Below are positions 57,052 through 64,000 of a stretch of DNA of 64,000 nucleotides, in pieces. The stretch is taken from positions 372,001-436,000 of the forward strand of contig CAJZBQ010000038.1 of assembly GCA_914767885.1 (NCBI GenBank), written 5' to 3'. The notes under the pieces were generated by a model. It was not told the origin of the DNA and made no database searches. It saw only the letters and a program-made list of their open reading frames with translations. The first letter of the stretch is position 1; each line of letters opens with the position of its first letter. The DNA comes from Blepharisma stoltei. Taxonomy: Eukaryota > Ciliophora > Heterotrichea > Heterotrichida > Blepharismidae. Both the position numbers and the translations under genes were made by a program.

Positions 57052-57916
57052 TTATTGATGAGTGTCATCATCCATCATAGTTTGTAATTGCTTCCAGTAC
57101 TTTTTCATTCTTTCTTGTTTTTTCAACTCAGAAATAAAAGGGTGTTTCCGACCCTGGCAATGTGCCCTCGAGCACATATTTAATTATCTCCGGCAAGGCT
57201 TTTCCAGCCGAGAGGAATAATATGCTAGGTAAGCAACTCCAACAGCGTTCAGGGTCTAGCCATAGCCAATTTTCAGAGTTGAAGTTGCATCGTGAAGAGC
57301 AAGCTTGATGTTGCAAAGAGATAGGGCCAGCAAAGCCTTCTAGCCATTCGATTAATTCCTAGCACCATACCGGAAGCTGTGACTTGTGCAGCAGCTCACC
57401 CCTTTTGCCGACAACCTGCGAGAAAATCCTTTTTTGTGTTTCTGCGCAGGCAACTCACTTAAGCTCAACAACCGTCGAAATCGGAACACAGAAGCCGAGG
57501 GACTATTCAGATCAAAGATTGGCGCATAGCATCAGATAGGCGACTGAAGCAGTGACAGAAACCGTGTGGGCAGTGTATTATTCGACGTTAAACGATATAA
57601 ATCTTAAAATCATTCTTTCTTGTCTTTCAACTCCTTTTTTTCAAATTTCAGTCCCAATATTAAAAGCGCCTAGTCCACCTAAAACATAATATTTTGAAGG
57701 CCTTACTCTTTTGTAGTCATCTAAGGTGTAGGGTCTGTATTTTTTGGACCTCTTTTTACCTGCTTCTGTTGCAACATTTTGAGTGTTATTTTCTCTGGGA
57801 TTGGAAAAAGATCTATCAAAAGTAATTGGTGTGTACAGCTTTCTTTTATTGTGAGAATTAGACCTCATTGTAGGTGTCAAAGATTTGACTTCGTTAAATT
57901 TGTTGTGTATATTCAA
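57052..57916 (-). CDS. Basic hypothetical protein interrupted by a family A element (start uncertain)
   Basis: The open frame on the minus strand reads ...FNEVKSLTPTMRSNSHNKRKL... to GGLGAFNIGTEIWKKGVERQERM, with UGA as Trp. After removing 57130-57610 and one duplication copy it continues KKYWKQLQTMMDDDTHQ to TAA at 57052-57054. The first in-frame ATG is at MRSNSHNK; open sequence extends upstream of it to about 57993 without an ATG, so an intron or IES may hide the true start. Basic, Ser/Asn-rich, probably disordered. Confidence 0.6.
57130..57610 (+). mobile_element. SINE-like element, family A copy 4 (481 bp), most diverged
   Basis: Flanked by an imperfect direct repeat, CATTCTTTCTTGTTTTTTCAACTC (24 bp; 57106-57129) and a 23-bp version with one indel and one substitution (57611-57633). 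Landmarks shared with copies 1-3: CATATTTAATTAT, TCCGGCAAGG, CTAGGTAAGCAA, CCGTCGAA and GACGTTAAACGATATAAAT. The 5' hairpin partner strand is degraded. It lies inside the reading frame of the minus-strand gene. Confidence 0.85.
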
Positions 57917-58049
57917 TCTATTTGGACTTGCTGATTGATTAGATATGAGAGTTCTAAATATTCTTTCTTTCCCAACAGATTTTTCGCTTACTTTATTTTA
58001 TTAATAAGATAAATATTAAAAATAGTCCTCTATTTATTATGTTTTTAGT

Positions 58050-58150
58050 AAGGACGGCTTTTAGCTCGCTCTAGGCTACCACCTTTTGGTATAACTCATA
58101 GAGTTGGTAGCCCAGGGCGAGCTATAAGCAGCCTCAGGCTATAGCATAAA
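58050..58150. repeat. Short inverted-repeat element (about 100 bp)
   Basis: AGCTCGCTCTAGGCTACCA pairs imperfectly with TGGTAGCCCAGGGCGAGCT across a 25-nt loop. A MITE-like or IES-like hairpin upstream of the 57.9 kb minus-strand frame. Confidence 0.6.
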
Positions 58151-58182
58151 TTAGCAAAGAGCAGTTATAAAATGTAGGAAAA

Positions 58183-58428
58183 TTAGGAAAGAATTAGAGA
58201 AATCATGGGATCTAACTTTGGCTTTGCGTTGGATTTTGCGCCTACAAATACAGCACTATGAGAATCATTGATAAAAGCAGATATATCATGATCTATCATA
58301 GAATAGTTGTCCTTATATACCTGATTCGGCTTTACTGCTTTATTTACTGGGACAAATTCAGAAAATGGATCAGACCTACCCCGAGTCTTTATGCCGAGAT
58401 TAAATCGCTGAGCAAATGTAGTATCCAT
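58183..58428 (-). CDS. Small hypothetical protein, 81 aa
   Basis: Start at MDTTFAQRFNLGIKTRG (58428). Hydrophilic, no TM. Stop at 58183-58185. An upstream in-frame Met exists but lies in AT-rich sequence. No family recognised. The following 58429-59033 is AT-rich spacer with nothing recognised. Confidence 0.5.
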   Translation of the reverse strand: MDTTFAQRFNLGIKTRGRSDPFSEFVPVNKAVKPNQVYKDNYSMIDHDISAFINDSHSAVFVGAKSNAKPKLDPMISLILS

Positions 58429-59033
58429 CGCTATGCTGTAATTAAATAAATTAAACTCAAAATAAAGCAACATTGAATAAGCTTATATCCTTTTGTTGCT
58501 AAAAATTAAACTATCGATTATACGATGTGGAACTGCATATACTCCTTTTAATTATATTATTATTTTACATTTATTGGGCGAGATTATTAAATAGCAGTTA
58601 TCTTTGTTTCATTATCCATACTTAATTTTACCTCATAATAATTACTCAATTCTTTAATTATTTTTCTATTCAGTATTATAATTGCCATGGGTTTCATGAA
58701 GCTGCTAACCTTTTAGGAGTAAGTTATAGAATTTGCTAAATTTATCTTATTCATGATATAAGCCTAAACCGCATCAAAATTTAAAGGTAAGGCCTTGTTT
58801 GAGGTTTATGCGTAATTTTCGAAACTAAAACTCTTTATTACTTCAGTATATTTTTTGGATAAATTTAAATATCAAATATTAAGAATAACTTTCAAGATAT
58901 TTCCTTTATTTTATGAATCTATCTAAATATCTATTTGTTACTTTATTGCTATTCTTAAGTCAAAAAACAATTTGTTTAATTTAACTTTTGCTATGAAAAG
59001 CAAATTAATTTTTCACAAAAAAGTTTTTAATAA

Positions 59034-61653
59034 ATGGAACCTCTTGTAATTCAAGAGCAAATTATTGAAAAAGAGTCCACAAAACTCGTCTCATCCCTCG
59101 AAAAAAGTAACCCATAAACAGAAAATTACGACATGATTGGGTCAAATGGCGTTTTCGAAGTGAAGCCTTCAGTTCTCACATTTGCAGGATATGAAATCAA
59201 AAAATGCCAAACAAAAAAACTGCTGATCAAAAACATCTCAGGCACCCCTCAACGCATGAGCATTTTACCTACAAACACTCCTTTTTTCAAGCCTAAATAC
59301 AATAAACGAGGCCAGCTTGCTCCAGGGATGTCAGAAGTTGTGTATATCCAGTTCACTCCTCCAGAATGGAGATATTACTATGACTGCATACGATTTTTAA
59401 GCCCAGGCGGGAATTTAAATATTCCAATCCATTCTTATCCCGTCATGAACAAAAAAGAGCGATATTTGCCTGCACTTTTAGATATGGGGAAATGCAACAT
59501 AGGGGAAACAATTACCAAAAAAATTGATCTAGAAAGCACTGTTCCTGTAGCTTTTGAGTATGAATTGAGATTTGTAGAAGAAAATAACGATTTTAGAATA
59601 GACCCACTCAGCGGAGATGTTCCAGGGCAGGATAAAGCAGAAATTACTATCACTTATGAACCAAAAGCAGCGTCAACGTCCACATGTGAAGTGGAGCTTA
59701 GGCTAAGTGAGTTTGATTATCGGCCAATTACGATGAAACTTATTGCTTCAGGGATGCACAAACAAATGGAAACCCCTATGATGTCACGAATCGACTCATC
59801 TCCTATCATAAATAGAACACTTCTAAAAGGAAATAAAGAAACCTCCTTTGAAAGAGCCCCTAAAAAACTGCCTGAAATAGTCCCAAAACCATCAAAAACT
59901 TTAACAAAGTTCGCACAAATGCTAGTTAAGCCAAAACTTATAGACAGAGTTATATATGAACAGCAATTTAATACAGAATATCGCAAGCTTGAAGAAGGTG
60001 ATAGAGAAAAAGAATTTAAAATATACCAATGCATAGGAAACCCTCATCCCTCAGAAGAGTTGATAAAAGAAATAATAGATTTAAGAGCAGAAAAAGACTA
60101 CAATAAAAATGAAGAAATGAGGAATAAAGACTGTATGAGAAATGCACACCAGGTAGATCAAGATAAGCCTATTAATGATGTTAGCTTTACACCGCTTAAA
60201 AAACCGACCTGGGATCCCTACCAAAATGATGAATTCAGTTTAAGACAACTCCCTTTGCATAGACTTGTAAGAGCTGCAAATAAAGTAATGGTGCAGCTTA
60301 GAGTTTCTAAAAGAATTGAAATGATCAAAAAAGTATTGACTGAGCATAAGGTCAATAATAGAGAAGATGCCAAAAAGTTTGTAGCTTGGGATTGAAAAAG
60401 AGCAGATTTAATAGGAATTGGGAATAAGGATTTTATTCCATTCGAGTTTACTATTAGTCAAGATGAAATAAAAAAATATGAATTTCCTACTGAGTATGAA
60501 AGAGTAATAAATGGTGACGCAACGGAAACTGACTCTTAAGCGCACTCCCTATGCATATGGGGCCTAACCTGATGAGGCTGAAGCAGGGCCTCTGCTTCTT
60601 TTTAATGGAAGCCTTAAGGTTTTTTGGAAACCTTGCCTACAGGGAAGTTTTATTTCTCCACGAAGGTTTTCATGTCCTTGCCAATAGGCTAGACAGGTTT
60701 GCCCATGAACTTCTCTAAGTGAGACCATCAGGGCACTCACAGACAAATGCTTTGCCCTAGGGAGCTACTCCCTTAAACAAGTTTGCAGGTCGGAAATCCA
60801 AAATGGCGACTGCTAGTTGGTTTGCCCTCTTATGGCCAGCATAAATTTAAATTAATTTTTAACTGCTGAATATGAAGAACATTTAGATGAATTTAAACAG
60901 AAAATTGATATCGAGCCTTTAAGCGCTTTTGAGTCAATTCAGCCTTTAAAGCTAATCGAAACACAAGATTTCTTGATAGCTGGCTATAATGACTTTTTGC
61001 CCCCTCCTGTTAGCCACTATATCCCAATAGAAAAAGAAAGAGAATTCCGAGCTGGAGCTGAAGAAGAATACTCTATATGTTTAGAAAGAGGCGAATTTCG
61101 AGATGATCCAGTCCTTTCTGTGCCTAATTCCTGTCTAAAACCTATGGTAATTGATGCTGTTGGATTAGTAAGGCCTCATCCTACTTTAAGAACTTACCTT
61201 ACCTTATCAGCTTTAACTGAAACTTCTCCTGAATTCAGCTTGCTACCTAAAGAATTTCCAAGAGACTATCCTGAAGAATACCCAGGCTTTACCCAGCCTT
61301 CTCTATCATTTTTAGCTCAAAAATGGAGACCAAAGTATAACTATTCATCTCCGCAGTTGCCAGAAAAGCTTAAAGGGATGAGACCTGCTGAAATATTGAG
61401 CGACTCAGACTCAGAAAGCGAAAATACATTTGCGATGGATGTACCTGTGCTTGATCAGTACTTAGCAAGCTTTGAAAATGACGATGAAGCATTAAAAGGA
61501 GAAAAAGTAAATGCGAAAGAAATAGCAATGAAGACATTGTGTGAAGAAATTACTAAAGGGAGACAAAAAGATTCAGCTTGGTTGCCAACTCAACTTGTGG
61601 CGGCAAATAAACAGATTTCTGATCCAGATCATAAAGTTTCAATTTTTAACTAA
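59034..61653 (+). CDS. CFAP221: CFAP221/PCDP1, ciliary central-apparatus protein, one intron and one IES
   Basis: Removing intron 59107-59121 and the 334-bp IES 60537-60870 gives exactly 756 aa. The N-terminal third has MSP/ASH-type beta domains: VFEVKPSVLTFAGYEIKK, then FTPPEWRYYYDCIRFLSPGG and IPIHSYPVMN, the hallmark block of CFAP221 (Pcdp1). The rest is helical and acidic. CFAP221 belongs to the C1d projection of the ciliary central pair and influences beat. Expected in a heavily ciliated cell. UGA is Trp in FVAWDWKRAD. Confidence 0.88.
59107..59121 (+). other. 15-nt intron in CFAP221
   Basis: GTAACCCATAAACAG. It contains an in-frame TAA. Removal joins SSLEKK to NYDMIGSNGVFEV and connects the upstream ATG at 59034 to the main frame. 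Confidence 0.88.
60537..60872. other. IES in CFAP221 (334 bp; boundaries ambiguous)
   Basis: TA 60537-60538 to TA 60871-60872 gives ATETDSYEEHLDEF. TA choices near 60507/60510 on the left with TA 60860-60861 on the right also keep the frame (ERV(I)TAEYEEH). The interior is GC-richer than the other IESs and hairpin-rich (GAAGCAGGGCCTCTGCTTC), resembling the SINE-like elements, but no long direct repeats are visible. Confidence 0.75.
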
Positions 61654-61775
61654 TATAGTTTTGTGATGACTAATAAGGATATAGGAAGCTATAAATTTGG
61701 AAAATAATTCATAGATTTCTAAGAATCAATAAGATTTTGCAAATTTATAAATAATTCTAAAGATATGAGGAAAAA

Positions 61776-62372
61776 TTAAACTTTACTCCCATTGAGCACT
61801 TTGCATACCCCTGAACTTCTGTATTTTTCAGCCAAATCGACAGCTGTCTTTCCGCCATTATCTTTTATCCACTTATCAGCTCCATTCTTCACCAAAATTT
61901 CTGCAATTTTTTCTTTATTATTAATAGCAGCAACCATCAATGGTGTTCACCCTTCCCCAATTTCTTGGACATCAAAATCTGGCTCATATTTAATCAAAAA
62001 TTCAAGCATTATTTCATTTCCTGTTTGTGCAGCAATATGGGATAGGGTTCAGCCAGACTGATTTAAAGGAAAATCCACTGGGAAGCCAAGCCCTATATGA
62101 GCATTGACCACGTCTAATTCGCCTCTATAAGCTGCATTAAGGACTTCTTGTACATGTTTTATTGCATAGGAGTCAAAAGTAGACATTGAGGATCGATTTG
62201 TGCTGTTTCTGTTGTTAGATCGGATCGTGTTTCTTGTGTGGAATTCTTCAATAGCTTTTGTCATATCGTTGTTTCTGTCAAGAGATGCTGTGACTTGCTC
62301 TTGGCAGCTTGGCTGCAAGGCTGGGCGCTTTTTTTGCCTTTTTGACTGAGATTTAGAGCAGGTTTCTCCCAT
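61776..62372 (-). CDS. Ankyrin-repeat protein with N-myristoylation motif
   Basis: Encodes 198 aa from ATG at 62372. MGETCSKSQSKRQKKR has Gly2, Cys5 and a basic stretch, so it is probably membrane-tethered. The C-terminal half has about three ankyrin repeats (NQSGWTLSHIAAQTGNEIML, GWTPLMVAAINNKEKIAEIL, NGGKTAVDLAEKY). UGA is Trp at GWTLSH, GWTPLM and DKWIKD. A small membrane-associated adaptor; partner unknown. Confidence 0.82.
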
Positions 62373-62817
62373 TAGATTAATTCACCTGAATTTAAAATAA
62401 GCCTATTTTGAGGAATTTAAATGTTTCTAATAAAAAATAGTCTTGTCATTTTCGGCTGCCAAAATAATGTGTGTTTAATAATTATATTTAATTGGTGAAT
62501 TTTTAGGCTGCATATTTGATTTATGAATATATCAAATCGCCAATATAGCTTTAGTACTCTTTTGGATCGAGTTTCACTATATTTCCCGACGGAAGAGAGG
62601 AGTTAGTGTAACTAATTAATGTTTTGGTTTAATAAACTCCCAAATGGCAGGGCCACTTGTTGCAAGGTTTCTACCATTTGGTAAGTTTGTCAAGCCAGCA
62701 TTAGTTGGTAATGATCACCTCACCTCTTTCCTTTCAGGAAAGATAGGAAGCCCAACCATAAAGGTGCTCGTGCTATATACTGAATGAGAAAATTAAATTA
62801 TCTATAAGGATAATTAA
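62373..62817. other. Intergenic; GC-richer hairpin block at about 62630-62780
   Basis: The block has stems CCAAATGG/CCATTTGG and CCTTTCCTTTCAGGAAAG. It could be another insertion, but I found no direct repeats that define its ends. No gene seen. Confidence 0.45.
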
Positions 62818-63417
62818 CTAATTACCTTTCTTGTTCTTCTCTGAGTAAATTATATAAAGCATGCGAGATTCTACAAGAATGGCTAAGTAATATATTATGC
62901 ATATCACCACAGTCAAAACAAGCCCAGTCATACTTCTCTCCAACACTGCATAACCTAAATAAGAAATAGAAGACCCCCAATACATAGGATCCCCACACAC
63001 TGAGTAAGGGAATGCAGTGACAGGCTCAGAAAGTGTAAAAATCCCAAAATAATCTCCCAAAAAGGTGGCAAAAAATCCAAGCCTGTAGAACGAAGTCCAC
63101 ACAAACATTTGTCCAATTCCTATCAAAAGATAAGCAAGAATATCTGTAAAAAAGGAGTCATGAGCGAGCTTAGGTTGCTCATCAATTGCTTGATGGAAGA
63201 GTGTAGTCCTGATTGCGTTTAAAAAGAGGATTAGGAGAGCTGTTGCAAAACAGGCCACTTTTTTCTGGTTTCCGAAGAGAGTAGAGACCAGGTGCCATCG
63301 GTATTCAACTTGTGCTAATATATTCCATGCAATCGGGTTGAGAGCCATCATGCCTGCAGCATAATAGAGAGTCGAATTCCTAAGGTTAATTAGGTCCATA
63401 TTTATAAAATCGTCCAT
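62818..63417 (-). CDS. Phosphatidylethanolamine N-methyltransferase (PEMT family)
   Basis: Encodes 199 aa with four hydrophobic segments. The C-terminal half GDYFGIFTLSEPVTAFPYSV, GDPMYWGSSISYLGYAV and TGLVLTVVICIIYYLAILVE follows the PEMT family signature (GDYFGI, NPMYWGS, YLG, the SAM-binding G-x-G region and the E-containing end), close in length to human PEMT. Methylates phosphatidylethanolamine to phosphatidylcholine with S-adenosylmethionine in the ER membrane. It reads through without introns or IESs. Confidence 0.92.
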   Translation of the reverse strand: MDDFINMDLINLRNSTLYYAAGMMALNPIAWNILAQVEYRWHLVSTLFGNQKKVACFATALLILFLNAIRTTLFHQAIDEQPKLAHDSFFTDILAYLLIGIGQMFVWTSFYRLGFFATFLGDYFGIFTLSEPVTAFPYSVCGDPMYWGSSISYLGYAVLERSMTGLVLTVVICIIYYLAILVESRMLYIIYSEKNKKGN

Positions 63418-63669
63418 AAATCAATATAGGATGCATGTTTTTCATAAAAAATTTTCAGGATTTAATAATTTTTGATATGGGATAATATATTTTCGCATGA
63501 TAAAAGAGATTTGACTTTGAGAATCAAAAGAAAAAAGTTAAAAATTGTATAAGCTATCGCAAAAGCGATTTTTTTATCTTTAAACTAGAATCAATTTTTA
63601 ATCTCAGAAATTTGTGGTTTAAGGCTTTAATTGTTTTTACGAATTTGAAGTTTTGTAAGCATCAAATAA

Positions 63670-64000
63670 ATGGAAGAAGAAGCAGAGCTCATAAAAACTG
63701 GATCTCTTTCAGATCTTAGGTTAGACTTAGATACTTAATTTACTCAACTCAAATCGGCCTTAAGTGTATAAGGCAAAGAAGCCCTTTTTTCTCTCAGCTT
63801 GGTCACTCCCTCCGATTGTGTGTACAGTCTGTCAACAAATTTCGCTCCTTCTAGCCTCTGTGAAGCCATTTGAAGCCCAGAAGTACTGGGATTACTACAG
63901 CTTGGCAAGTTACCCCGCTCTATCCGACTTTCCTCCAGGGTCTGTTCGACCTAAGTGTTCTTCCTTTATCAGGCAGTGGAAAGAGGTAAAGCAAGATTTC
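63670..64000 (+). CDS. Gene start (22 codons visible) interrupted by an insertion at the window end
   Basis: ATG at 63670 starts MEEEAELIKTGSLSDLRLDL and reaches TAA at about 63738, where a GC-richer, hairpin-rich block (63745-64000 and beyond) begins. By analogy with the other insertions here, this is probably an element or IES inside the second half of the first exon. The rest of the gene lies outside the window. Confidence 0.45.

Overview
This window looks like the germline (micronuclear) genome of a heterotrich ciliate, closest in character to Blepharisma. Four lines of evidence agree. (1) In-frame UGA occurs throughout the conserved genes where tryptophan belongs, and only UAA/UAG end genes. 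(2) Introns are 15 nt long, GTA...AG. Four were located (318-332, 29226-29240, 29373-29387, 59107-59121), each restoring a frame. (3) Many genes are interrupted by AT-rich, TA-bounded segments of about 70-390 bp whose conceptual removal, keeping one TA, restores exact reading frames. These behave like internal eliminated sequences (IESs). (4) Coding density is otherwise macronucleus-like, with short intergenic gaps on both strands. The species and the germline status are inferred, not proven by the sequence alone.

Layout. 1-8.4 kb: the 3' part of a multi-pass membrane protein gene carrying a perfect-ended MITE, then a tandemly duplicated tract with three copies of a cyclin-fold-like gene and a decayed copy of the membrane gene end. 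8.8-15.1 kb: a TPR protein, a small gene, a kinesin-1 heavy chain split by three IESs, a coiled-coil gene with one IES, and an LSD1-type zinc finger protein. 15.8-25 kb: a full-length ABCA transporter interrupted by two IESs and two retroposon-like insertions, a small gene, and a 4-TM protein interrupted by a third insertion. 25-31 kb: an unknown 332-aa protein, a CaaX protein, clathrin light chain, bacterial-type glucokinase, GABA transaminase and a divergent centromeric-type histone H3. 31-40 kb: two Cys-rich secreted or anchored proteins, a fourth cyclin-fold-like protein, a pseudokinase/SPRY protein and membrane proteins. 40-51.7 kb: AP-1 gamma adaptin, a small coiled-coil protein, a DUSP-MYND-USP deubiquitinase, an ABHD17-like hydrolase and a calcium-dependent protein kinase. 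52-64 kb: IES-rich intergenic DNA, a SHAQKY-type Myb protein, a coiled-coil protein, CFAP221, an ankyrin protein, PEMT, and a gene start that runs into another insertion at the window end.

The strongest unusual signal is a family of about 480-550 bp, non-coding, GC-rich, fold-rich elements (four copies here). Each is flanked by 13-24 bp target-site duplications, has a variable short-repeat 3' tail, and sits inside a protein-coding exon. Removing the element plus one duplication restores the frame precisely (checked by divisibility of the total length in the two genes where it is decisive: ABCA 1743 aa, 4-TM protein 266 aa). A fifth and a sixth insertion, of unrelated sequence but the same architecture, lie in AP-1 gamma and at 8.06-8.37 kb. 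They look like SINE-type retroposons that are tolerated in exons because they are eliminated during macronuclear development.
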